Below are positions 17,794-26,314 of a stretch of DNA of 64,000 bases, one piece after another. Each line of letters opens with the position of its first letter. Position 1 is the stretch's first letter. The translations under genes were made by a program, and so were the position numbers. The notes beneath the pieces were generated by a model. The model was not told where the DNA came from. It worked only from the letters and a program-made list of their open reading frames with translations, and did not search any database. The stretch lies in NCBI RefSeq assembly GCF_034047335.1, contig NZ_CP139137.1, positions 2,728,001 through 2,792,000 of the forward strand, read 5' to 3'. Source of the stretch: Chryseobacterium sp. JJR-5R. GTDB lineage: Bacteria; Bacteroidota; Bacteroidia; Flavobacteriales; Weeksellaceae.

Positions 17794-20556
17794 TTAAAAG
17801 TTTGCATTGATTCCTAAAGTAAACATTCTTGCTCTTGGATATATCGAAGCATCTCTACCATCATTAAATACCTCTGGATCAATGTTTTTATATTTTGTGA
17901 TAATAAGTACATTATTTACCCCTGTATAAAATCTTATTGAACCCTTGTTTTTTAATAAATTGTTAAAAGTATATCCTAATGTTACATTATCTAACTTTAC
18001 AAAACTTCCGTTTTTAACGTAATAATCAGATTCTTTATTGGTAAATGTAAAATTAGTATTAGTAAAATCTACAGGAGCATTGTTAATAGTTCCATCTACA
18101 GTATTATAAATGTTACCTAATTGCGCTCTGTCTGCCGAAATTTGATCATACACATAGTTACCAATACTTGCTCTCCAAGCCATAGAGAAGTCAATATGTT
18201 TCCCAAAAGTTGCATTTGTCATGAATCCCATTGTAACATCTGCCTGTGGCTTTTTATAGATGTATTTATCTGCAGAAGTAATGACACCATCATTATTTCT
18301 GTCTACATAAGCTCCTTCTATTGGTTTACCATTGCTGTCATATACTTGTTGATACACATTAAATGCATATGGAGAATATCCTGTTTTAAATGTTTGTATA
18401 AATGCTCCTAAGCCAACACCACCTTTATCAATGTTATCTAATTCCAGTTCTTTAATATTGATGTTATTGTAGGTTGCGTTATAATTGAAATTCAGGGTGA
18501 AATTTTCTTTTTTCACTGCCTTGATATCCAAACCTAATTCAACACCTTTAGACTGTAATTTTCCGATATTCTTAAATCCAATAACTCTTAAATTTTCTAA
18601 AGGTCCTTCCGGTACAATAGATAATAGATCTTTAGTATCTGCTAAATAAAAATCCAAAGTTCCCGTAACTCTGTTTTTGGCGAATCCAAAATCTAATCCA
18701 AGATTATATTTTACACTCTCTTCCCATTTCAGATTTTGATTATATCCATTGGCTTTCGCAATCTGATAAAATGTATTTCCCAACTGATAAAATAATGTTG
18801 TTGAGATATCATATGTTTTTAAATAATCAACTCTTGCAATATCACCAATATCTTGATTTCCAATCTTTCCAATACTTGCTCTTAGTTTAAGATCTGATAA
18901 TGTAGAATTTCCTTTTAAGAAACTTTCTTCAGAAACTTTCCAGGCAGCGGCTACTCCACCAAAATTGCCCCATCTGTTTTCCTTACTAAAGCGAGAAGAT
19001 CCATCATGTCTGTAATTTACAGTAAGTAAATATTTATTGTTATATCCTAAATTTAACCTACCAAAAAATGCCTGTAAATTAACATCCGGTTTAGAATTCG
19101 GATTATAAAATTGAGCAGGGTCTATACCATATACAAGTGTATTACCACTTCCGAAACTTGTCTTATGATAATTTTGATACTCATAACCTCCCATCACATC
19201 AAAATTGAATTGCCCAAAAGTTTTAGCATAATTCAACTGTACATTTGCATTTTTATTGAATAGACTTTCCCCAGAAAAAGATTCTGATCCATAATAAGCA
19301 AAAGTATTATTAATAGAATAATATCCGTTTCTCGAATATTTATTTGTTGTTACATGACCATCGTATTCTCTGGTATCCAAACCTGCATTCGCAACTAACC
19401 TTAATTCTGGTAAAAAATGGAATTTATATTCCATGTTTACATTTCCAAAAAATCTTTTAAAATTTTGAATATCATGCTTATTTCTTAGCTGTGCTACAGG
19501 GTTAGAAACCCCATTAGGATTATATGTTCCTGTAGTAGAGTTAAAATTACCCATTCTATTTTCGTAATAACCATCTCCATAGATAGAATTGTCTTCATAA
19601 ACAGATTGTGTAGGATTCATAGAAAGTGCATTACCAATAGCTCCTTCATCGGCATTATTTTTAAAAGTATAAGAATAAGTACCTGTAATATTAAATTTCA
19701 AATGATCGTCAAAAAAACTAGGGCTTATTGCGATATTTCCGGTTGTTCTCTGGAAACCAGAAGTAATCAATAATCCGGTATTTTCTAAATGATCTACAGA
19801 GAAACGAGTTGGTACTTTTCCAAACAAACTTCCGGAAACTGAAGCATTAATATCATTCGTTACAGAAGTTTTAAAAATTTCGTCTTGCCAATCTGTATTA
19901 GAAGTACCTAATTGAGATACTTTATCCGGGACAAATTGATTGATTAGGGCTCTAAACTCATCACCACTATATACTTTAATTTTCTTAGCTAAAGTATTAA
20001 CCGTGGTAAAAGCATTTAATGATACTCTTAATCTTTTTCCTCCTTTTTTAGTCGTAATTAGAATAACCCCATTAGATCCTCTGGAACCGTAAATCGCAGT
20101 AGAAGCCGCATCTTTTAATATCGAAAAAGATTCTATATCATTTGGATTGATTGTAGATAAAGAAACCCCGTCTAATGGCAAACCGTCTACAACTAATAAT
20201 GGTTCATTACTTGCATTCAGAGAAGAACCTCCTCTTATCCTGATAACCGCTTCACTTCCCGGCGTTCCGGACTGGGTAATTACCACACCGGCAGCACGAC
20301 CATTGATCAGCCCTTCTACAGTCGATATGGCCCCTTTGTTAAAATCAGCTGTTGACAATGCAGTTACAGATCCAGTCAAATCAGTTTTTTTCTGCTTTCC
20401 ATAGCCTACTAACACCACCTCCTCAATTTTTTTCTCTTTTGTTGTAGAGTCTGTCTGCGCATGAATCATTGTACTGGCCAATAGGAAGGCCGGCGCAATT
20501 TTTAATACCGTTGTAAAATTCTTCACAATATTATTTTTATATAGTTTCTTTATCAA
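17794..20556 (-). CDS. susC: SusC/RagA TonB-dependent outer-membrane transporter, TTG start
   Basis: The product has 920 residues. After a signal peptide ending MIHAQ comes the TonB-box/plug start EEVVLVGYGKQKK, the plug motif IRIRGGSSLNASNEPLLVVDG, the SusC signature STAIYGSRGSNGVILITTKK, and a long beta-barrel ending in RARMFTLGINANF. It lacks the N-terminal carboxypeptidase-D-like domain common in SusC proteins, so it is shorter than the usual 1000 residues. No in-frame ATG precedes the signal peptide: a TGA abuts TTG at 20556, and the nearest ATG (20560) is one frame off. Either TTG is used or a one-base change occurred. With SusD it imports starch oligomers, powered by TonB. Confidence 0.93.
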   Translation of the reverse strand: MIKKLYKNNIVKNFTTVLKIAPAFLLASTMIHAQTDSTTKEKKIEEVVLVGYGKQKKTDLTGSVTALSTADFNKGAISTVEGLINGRAAGVVITQSGTPGSEAVIRIRGGSSLNASNEPLLVVDGLPLDGVSLSTINPNDIESFSILKDAASTAIYGSRGSNGVILITTKKGGKRLRVSLNAFTTVNTLAKKIKVYSGDEFRALINQFVPDKVSQLGTSNTDWQDEIFKTSVTNDINASVSGSLFGKVPTRFSVDHLENTGLLITSGFQRTTGNIAISPSFFDDHLKFNITGTYSYTFKNNADEGAIGNALSMNPTQSVYEDNSIYGDGYYENRMGNFNSTTGTYNPNGVSNPVAQLRNKHDIQNFKRFFGNVNMEYKFHFLPELRLVANAGLDTREYDGHVTTNKYSRNGYYSINNTFAYYGSESFSGESLFNKNANVQLNYAKTFGQFNFDVMGGYEYQNYHKTSFGSGNTLVYGIDPAQFYNPNSKPDVNLQAFFGRLNLGYNNKYLLTVNYRHDGSSRFSKENRWGNFGGVAAAWKVSEESFLKGNSTLSDLKLRASIGKIGNQDIGDIARVDYLKTYDISTTLFYQLGNTFYQIAKANGYNQNLKWEESVKYNLGLDFGFAKNRVTGTLDFYLADTKDLLSIVPEGPLENLRVIGFKNIGKLQSKGVELGLDIKAVKKENFTLNFNYNATYNNINIKELELDNIDKGGVGLGAFIQTFKTGYSPYAFNVYQQVYDSNGKPIEGAYVDRNNDGVITSADKYIYKKPQADVTMGFMTNATFGKHIDFSMAWRASIGNYVYDQISADRAQLGNIYNTVDGTINNAPVDFTNTNFTFTNKESDYYVKNGSFVKLDNVTLGYTFNNLLKNKGSIRFYTGVNNVLIITKYKNIDPEVFNDGRDASIYPRARMFTLGINANF

Positions 20557-20853
20557 TCATACCAGCATCAGCCAGTCCTGCAATTTAACAAAAATTTACA
20601 ATGATGTTAATTTTATTATAAATTAAGTTAAAATTGTGTAGATTGATATACTTTTTTAGCGTATAATATTCAATTTCAGATGATTAAATTAAAATATGCT
20701 TTACATAGCACTGTAATAATTTAATAAAAAGTTAAACTTATGTTTAACTTAATGTCATATCCCACTATCCGTATAGACTAAAAACCATTGTTTGCAGGGC
20801 TTAGGGAATTCCACAGATATTCGTTATCTTTGCCTATAAAACTTTACAATAAG
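20557..20853. promoter_or_regulatory. Divergent control region between susC and metG
   Basis: This very AT-rich spacer of about 300 bases separates two divergent units. On the plus strand TATCTTTG at 20825-20832 is a consensus -7 box for metG. On the minus strand no perfect box was seen; TTAAATTGC about 30 bases before the susC start is the closest match. No SusR-like regulator gene is present in the window. Confidence 0.6.
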
Positions 20854-22890
20854 ATGTCAGACAGAAAGATGATTACGGCAGCGTTGCCTTATGCCAACGG
20901 GCCGGTTCACATAGGGCATTTGGCAGGGGTGTATATTCCTGCGGATGTGTATGCAAGATTTCAGAGAAGATCAGGAAAAGACGTAGCTTTTATCTGCGGT
21001 TCTGATGAACATGGGATACCCATCACCATCAGAGCCAAAAAAGAAGGCGTAACGCCCCAGGATATTGTGGATAAGTATCATGAAATCATTAAAAAATCAT
21101 TTTCCGACTTAGGGATTTCCTTCGATGAATATTCCAGGACGACATCTGAAAAGCACTACGAAACCAGCCAGGATTTCTTCAAAGTCCTGTATGAAAAAGG
21201 AAAGTTTACGGAAGAGGTTTCCGAACAGTATTTTGACGAGCAGGCCAATGAATTCCTGGCAGACCGCTACATCGTAGGAACATGCCCGAACTGTGGCAAT
21301 GAAAATGCCTATGGAGACCAGTGCGAAAAGTGCGGCTCTACGCTTTCGCCTTCAGAATTAATCAACCCGAAATCAATGCTGAGCGGCAATGTCCCGATCC
21401 TTAAAGAAACCAAAAACTGGTACCTGCCGTTAAATGAATATGAAGACTTCCTGAACGAATGGATTATTGAAGGCCACAAAGACGACTGGAAACCTAACGT
21501 ATACGGACAGGTAAAATCATGGCTGAATGACGGACTGAAGCCTCGTGCCATGACCCGGGATCTCAACTGGGGCGTCCCGGTTCCGCTGCCGGGTGCAGAA
21601 GGAAAAGTGCTGTATGTATGGTTTGATGCCCCGATCGGTTATATTTCATTTACCAAGGAGTGGGCAGAGAAAAACGGCAAGGACTGGAAAGATTACTGGC
21701 AGAGCGAAGACAGTGATCTGGTTCATTTTATCGGTAAGGATAATATCGTATTCCACTGTATTATTTTTCCTGCCATGATGAAGGCCCACGGGGATTTTGT
21801 GATGCCTGACAATGTTCCTGCTTTTGAATTCCTGAATCTGGAAAACGACAAAATATCAACTTCCAGGAACTGGGCAGTCTGGGCGCATGAGTATGTAGAG
21901 GAATTCCCTGGACAGCAGGATGTTCTGCGTTACGCATTGCTTTCTTCCGCTCCTGAAACAAAAGATAACAACTTTACCTGGAAAGATTTCCAGACCAAGA
22001 ACAATTCGGAGTTGGTAAATAAGTTCGGTAACTTTATTAATAGAGTAATTTCTTTTACAAATAAAAACTTTGAAGGGAATGTACCTAACGGTAACTTAGA
22101 TGAAGATAGTAAGAATGCTATCAATAAGGCAATTAATGACGTTTCAAATCATTTAGAGAAATATGAGTTCAGAAATGCATTAAATGCTTTTATGGCTTTA
22201 GTAGATTATGGAAATTTATATCTTCAGAATGCGGCACCTTGGAACTCTATAAAAAATAATCCAGCTGAAGCCGGGCAAACAATGTTCGTAGGAGCTCAAA
22301 TCGCTGCGGTAGTAGCTCAGTTGTGTGAACCATTTATGCCATTCTCCGCAGAAAAATTATTTGGATATTTTAATATTGAGAAAAAAAACTGGAAGAATTT
22401 ACGGAATTCCGAAATTCAAATTAAAGCTGGACATAAGATCGAAGAAGCTCCGTTATTATTTACGAAAATCGAAGACGATGTGATCGAGGCCCAGATCCGG
22501 AAACTGGAAAACACAAAACAAAGCAATAAAAAAACAAACCCTAGCGCCAACGCCATGAAAGAAGAAATCACCTTTGATGATTTTACAAAAATCGACTTAA
22601 GAACTGCGACTATTATTGAAGCTGAAAAAGTAGAGAAAGCAGATAAATTATTAAAGCTGAAAGTGGATACAGGCGTGGACGTAAGAACCGTGGTATCTGG
22701 GATTGCGGAAAGCTTTACCGCTGAAGAAGTGATCGGGAAACAGGTGATGATCCTGCTTAACCTGGCACCGAGAAAAATCAGAGGGATCGAATCCCAGGGC
22801 ATGTTGCTGTTAACTACAAAACCGGACGGAAAACTGTCTTTTGTTACGCCGGATGACAGCACCGTGGAAAACGGAATTGAGATCGGATAA
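20854..22890 (+). CDS. metG: Methionyl-tRNA synthetase MetG
   Basis: This cytoplasmic enzyme charges initiator and elongator tRNA-Met. It has 678 residues when started at ATG 20854; the frame extends upstream to 20788, but the -7 box TATCTTTG (20825-20832) lies inside that extension, so the downstream ATG is preferred. Motifs: HIGH in NGPVHIGH (residues 16-22), the zinc knuckle CPNCGNENAYGDQCEKCG, the KMSKS counterpart NDKISTSRNW, and a C-terminal EMAP-like tRNA-binding domain starting FDDFTKIDLRTATIIEAE. A terminator follows at 22917-22948. Confidence 0.97.
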   Translation: MSDRKMITAALPYANGPVHIGHLAGVYIPADVYARFQRRSGKDVAFICGSDEHGIPITIRAKKEGVTPQDIVDKYHEIIKKSFSDLGISFDEYSRTTSEKHYETSQDFFKVLYEKGKFTEEVSEQYFDEQANEFLADRYIVGTCPNCGNENAYGDQCEKCGSTLSPSELINPKSMLSGNVPILKETKNWYLPLNEYEDFLNEWIIEGHKDDWKPNVYGQVKSWLNDGLKPRAMTRDLNWGVPVPLPGAEGKVLYVWFDAPIGYISFTKEWAEKNGKDWKDYWQSEDSDLVHFIGKDNIVFHCIIFPAMMKAHGDFVMPDNVPAFEFLNLENDKISTSRNWAVWAHEYVEEFPGQQDVLRYALLSSAPETKDNNFTWKDFQTKNNSELVNKFGNFINRVISFTNKNFEGNVPNGNLDEDSKNAINKAINDVSNHLEKYEFRNALNAFMALVDYGNLYLQNAAPWNSIKNNPAEAGQTMFVGAQIAAVVAQLCEPFMPFSAEKLFGYFNIEKKNWKNLRNSEIQIKAGHKIEEAPLLFTKIEDDVIEAQIRKLENTKQSNKKTNPSANAMKEEITFDDFTKIDLRTATIIEAEKVEKADKLLKLKVDTGVDVRTVVSGIAESFTAEEVIGKQVMILLNLAPRKIRGIESQGMLLLTTKPDGKLSFVTPDDSTVENGIEIG

Positions 22891-22916
22891 TTATTTCAAT
22901 TTCTATCAGAAATAAC

Positions 22917-22948
22917 AAAAGACGTGCAGCTCATTGTACGTCTTTTTT
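22917..22948 (+). terminator. Terminator of metG
   Basis: AAAAGACGT (22917-22925) pairs with ACGTCTTTT (22938-22946) around a 12-base loop, and the T-run continues to 22948. Confidence 0.8.
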
Positions 22949-22976
22949 CTTTATGCTTAAACAATACGATGTTGTC

Positions 22977-23063
22977 TGTCATTCTGAGTGCCGCAACGGA
23001 GTAAAGAATCTCACATCATCAATTTATCTTAATTTTATAAAACCTTTTCTTCTCAAAATGACA
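22977..23063. repeat. Dispersed intergenic repeat with TGTCATTCTGAG inverted ends
   Basis: TGTCATTCTGAG (22977-22988) and its near-complement CTCAAAATGACA (23052-23063) bound an 87-base unit. Inside is GCAACGGAGTAAAGAATCTC, a sequence type common in bacterial intergenic repeats. It fills most of the metG-methyltransferase spacer. The only copy in the window is this one. Confidence 0.55.
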
Positions 23064-23073
23064 GTAGCCATGA

Positions 23074-23781
23074 TTATTTTTTCGTCAGTTTCGCCAGATA
23101 AGTATCCTCGTCCTGGATCATCTTTTCAATAGCAAAACCGTTATATTCCGCTGCATTTTTCAGCGTATTGAAATCCAGGTAGAGCCATTTGATCGGGTCT
23201 TCAGATTCCCCTTTGTAATGCACCACATAATCCAGTTCCCCGTAATATCCGCCGGCCGGGATCAACACTCCGCCGTCTTCTTCGTCACGGTCAAACATAT
23301 ATATAATATCCGTACTGTCGATCAGGATCTGTCCGTTTTCATTCAGCAGAGAATACAGCCTTTTCAGATAGGTATCAATGGTGGAAAGGCTCTGGAAAAT
23401 CCCGGTGCCGTTCATCAGCAGCAGGATCGTATCAAAAGTTCCCCCGGAAAAATGAAGCATGTTTTCACAGACTGCCGTCTGGATCCCTCTCAGCTTGCAG
23501 ACTTCAATGGACTTGGGTGAAATATCCAGGGCTGTCACTTCCAGGTTCCTTTTATTCTGAAGGTACAAAGCATGAGAACCCGCGCCTGCCCCAATGTCCA
23601 GCACTTTTCCCTGAGCCAGCCCAAGCGCTTTCTGCTCTATTCCGTTCATCTCTTCAAAATCCCTGAACAGGTAGGCTATCGGAAGTTCGTCAAGTTCGGA
23701 AATAGAAGTTTCCGTCTGCAGGTCTTCAGGATTTCGGTTGTGGTAATAATCGTGGATGGCTTGGCCCATTAGGTCTTTCAT
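23074..23781 (-). CDS. Class I SAM-dependent methyltransferase
   Basis: The product has 235 residues. The SAM-binding motif I, GKVLDIGAGAGSHALYLQ, lies near residue 60. The acidic end of strand 2 is in VTALDISPKS, and FDTILLLMNGTGIF is motif IV. The N-terminal 50 residues form a helical cap typical of small-molecule methyltransferases. The substrate is unknown. The start is ATG at 23781; a near-consensus TATCTTTA box lies about 20 bases upstream. It stands alone, convergent to metG and downstream of the toxin island, and its GC-richer composition contrasts with the AT-rich island. Confidence 0.88.
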   Translation of the reverse strand: MKDLMGQAIHDYYHNRNPEDLQTETSISELDELPIAYLFRDFEEMNGIEQKALGLAQGKVLDIGAGAGSHALYLQNKRNLEVTALDISPKSIEVCKLRGIQTAVCENMLHFSGGTFDTILLLMNGTGIFQSLSTIDTYLKRLYSLLNENGQILIDSTDIIYMFDRDEEDGGVLIPAGGYYGELDYVVHYKGESEDPIKWLYLDFNTLKNAAEYNGFAIEKMIQDEDTYLAKLTKK

Positions 23782-23944
23782 GGTGAAATTTTTTTTGATG
23801 TAAAGATAAAAATTGTATAAAAACTTATTTAAAAATTTTAATCGTATTAAGTATCAAAATTAAACTAAATGAATTTATTACATCAACAAATTAAAATATT
23901 TTAAATCATATTATTTGTATCCTAGCGAGGGAAGGAAATATTTT

Positions 23945-24181
23945 CTATTGAGCTAAAAAAAGCCCAAAACAATAATAAAAACTTAAAATCATAAATATTA
24001 GAATATTGAATATATAATATAAAACCTTGCTAGGTATTTTATGAATTAGAAAAAAACTGACAAATTGTAGTAACAATATTACAGGTATAAATTTGAAAAA
24101 ATAATCGTATTGAAAATACAATAGTAATAACAAATAAATTACTGATATTAATGTAATGGCTTGGATAAAATATTTCATCAT
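23945..24181 (-). CDS. Small membrane protein at the edge of the RHS toxin island (possible immunity protein)
   Basis: This 78-residue protein is almost entirely hydrophobic, with two to three predicted membrane helices around YFIQAITLISVIYLLLLLY and ILIFMILSFYYCFGLFL. No family is recognised. It starts 2 bases after the end of a decayed RHS toxin frame (24184), the usual place for a cognate immunity gene. Its very low GC content matches other immunity-like genes in the island. Immunity to a membrane-acting toxin is a guess from position and hydrophobicity. Confidence 0.55.
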   Translation of the reverse strand: MMKYFIQAITLISVIYLLLLLYFQYDYFFKFIPVILLLQFVSFFLIHKIPSKVLYYIFNILIFMILSFYYCFGLFLAQ

Positions 24182-24183
24182 TA

Positions 24184-25620
24184 TTAGGGTATTAATTCTC
24201 TTTTTACAACTTCTCTTACTTTATCTCTTAAATCATTATCAATACTTCGATGTGTTGAGTTTGGAGCAAGTAAATTTAATGTTTTTGAAGTTTTATTATC
24301 ACTTGTAGGCTCAATTTTTTATCCTCCATAAATATCTTTTGTCTGATAATAATTAATTGATTTAAAAACATTTGAAGAAATTTCAGTACCAGAATAAGAA
24401 TCTAAAATATCCAAAGTAATTAGCAAGTCAACTTTCATACTTTTATTTTCGTTGACTGACTCTACAAAAACTAGTCCACCAATGCCTGTAAAATCTAAAT
24501 TTCCTTGTCCCTTAAAATTGGGATTACTAATTCCTCCTACATTTTGAACTTGTATCTTATTAGGTTTAGTATCTTCTCCCCTAACCCAACCTTGCACAAC
24601 TAAAATCTACAGCTTCTAAACCTTCTAATTCTCTAGCATCAATAACTCAATTCTCAAAGAAATTATAATGTGACTGATATGTATACTTTTCACTTAAAGG
24701 GTCAACATTAAAAAACCTTTCTACATCCGGCATATAATTTCTCCATTTAAAACTATGAAAACCAGTCTCCTGTAATTCTTGTCCCTGATACTTGTAACTC
24801 TTATAACTTCCTTGTCCAAACATAACAGATCCTTTCTTCAGGTGGTTCATGCCGAATGGGTAATAATCATTGGCATCTGTAATCTCAAGAACGCCTGCGC
24901 TGTTTCTTCCGAAACTAATCCTTGCTGAACTTCGTTCCTAGCCTTCGTAAAAACTTCTCTTTTACTTGTACATCTAAATGGTCTTTGTATTGATAAATGT
25001 ACTGATCTTTTTTGTAATCATAATAGCCTTCTGCCGTTGGGAAAAACTGGAGATCAGTGTTTTTAAGGCTCATCGGGGTTAAAGAAGCAGGATCATCTAT
25101 GGAATAGGCCTGCCTTTCAAGCGCTCTGCCTGTTTCCAGATTGGCCATTAAAGATTCACATCCTCCGCCACCGCCAGAAGAAGTGGCAGGCGGCTTGGAA
25201 AGGTATTGGAACACATCTGGGTAATCTGTAATTTTAATATCGGTGATATAACCCATTGATCCTCCAATTCCAGTTTTGTTTATCTTACTGAGTTTTGATC
25301 CGTCTGTCCTGTATTTGGTATCAAGAACAACTGATTTATTACTGATCTTGCTGTATTCTAAATGTTTGGGGAGGTTCAGGTAATTATATTGTATTGACCC
25401 TATCCCTTTATCCGGCATATCGGTCATATTCCCGTTCAGGTCGTATTTGATCTACTGCCCACCGCCTTCATAATCTGTATAGTTGTCAGCAGAATCATTA
25501 ATATTAGTAAGCTTATTACTCTTGTTTCCTGATACGTAAACATATTCCAGGTCATCAATCTTGGTAGGGATAGTACTGCCGTACTCCGTTATTGGAGTCC
25601 TGTAAAGATTTACAAGTCTT
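24184..25620 (-). pseudogene. Decayed RHS core and toxin cassette
   Basis: Read on the minus strand, this begins with RHS core homologous to the intact gene at 34000-37623 (TIPTKIDDLEYVYVSGNKSN) and ends with an unrecognised toxin-like tip. Lesions are visible: a TAG after YEGGGQ (near 25455), a frameshift after YQYKDHL (near 24930), TGA after YNFFEN (24647), another frameshift near 24600, and an in-frame TAA after DIYGG at 24319. Past that last stop the same frame continues to a second stop at 24184 with THRSIDNDLRDKVREVVKRE. The cassette is dead as a single protein, though short pieces remain open. The 78-residue membrane protein may be its orphan partner. Confidence 0.8.
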
Positions 25621-25625
25621 TAATG

Positions 25626-25654
25626 TGAGCACGAGCAAGATGCTCGCGCTAGCA
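25626..25654. repeat. 29-base hairpin repeat A, copy 1
   Basis: It is identical over 29 bases to 28484-28512. It contains CGAGCAAGATGCTCG, a short hairpin. It interrupts RHS debris between the decayed cassette and another remnant. Confidence 0.7.
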
Positions 25655-25656
25655 TG

Positions 25657-25786
25657 GGATTGTAAGCAGTGCCCTGAATCCCTTTATCCTTCATATTAAT
25701 CATGCTCCCGTTCAGGTTGAGCCTGTCATATACATAACCGTACCTTCTGAATTTGAAATTGTTCTCACCACTAACTTTGGAACATT
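25657..25786 (-). pseudogene. RHS core remnant with internal deletion
   Basis: On the minus strand RRYGYVYDRLN is joined directly to LNGSMINMKDKGIQGTAYN. In the intact RHS protein these segments are about 50 or more residues apart, so this is a deletion remnant of another cassette. There is no start codon and no complete domain. Confidence 0.6.
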
Positions 25787-25789
25787 GCT

Positions 25790-26314
25790 TTATTTCGCAT
25801 ATTTATAATCTCTCAAAACTAAAACTCCATAACCTTTAAAATCATAAATGTCGAAATAATTAATTTTTAAAATTAAAAATTGTTTACTTTTTTCTAATAT
25901 TTCTATTGAACTAATCTTCTCAAAATGACTAGGATAATTGCCTGTAGCTGATACTACCTTAAACTTATTTTCAGAATCTTTCAGAATATTAAAATTTCTA
26001 AAAGTACCTAAATAGTTTTCTTTAGAAATAACTTTTTCCCTCTTTTTAAAATTTATAAAACTTTTAAATTCTTTCTTATCAAGATCGAAAATATAGAGAG
26101 TGCTATCATCAGAACTATACTTAAGAAAATTGCTTTCCATGTCATTAGCATTTGGATTATAATAATCTAAAATAACTTTATTTACTTTTTCATTATTAAT
26201 GTTCCCATTAGGAAGATTACTAATGAGAATTGGACTATAAACTTTTAAATCCTGACTTTTAAAAAAACTTAAGCTACAAAATAGTATTAAAAATAAAACT
26301 TTATTTTTTATCAT
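25790..26314 (-). CDS. Secreted hypothetical protein, probable immunity partner of the RHS cassette upstream
   Basis: The product has 174 residues with a signal peptide (LFLILFCSLSFFKSQ), so it is exported to the periplasm or outer membrane. The rest is lysine- and asparagine-rich with alternating strands, and no family is recognised. Its ATG at 26314 lies inside the end of the RHS toxin gene (14-base overlap), a typical toxin-immunity arrangement. Its AT-rich composition differs from the RHS core. A periplasmic immunity protein would suit a toxin acting in the periplasm or arriving there first. The function is inferred only from position. Confidence 0.6.
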   Translation of the reverse strand: MIKNKVLFLILFCSLSFFKSQDLKVYSPILISNLPNGNINNEKVNKVILDYYNPNANDMESNFLKYSSDDSTLYIFDLDKKEFKSFINFKKREKVISKENYLGTFRNFNILKDSENKFKVVSATGNYPSHFEKISSIEILEKSKQFLILKINYFDIYDFKGYGVLVLRDYKYAK

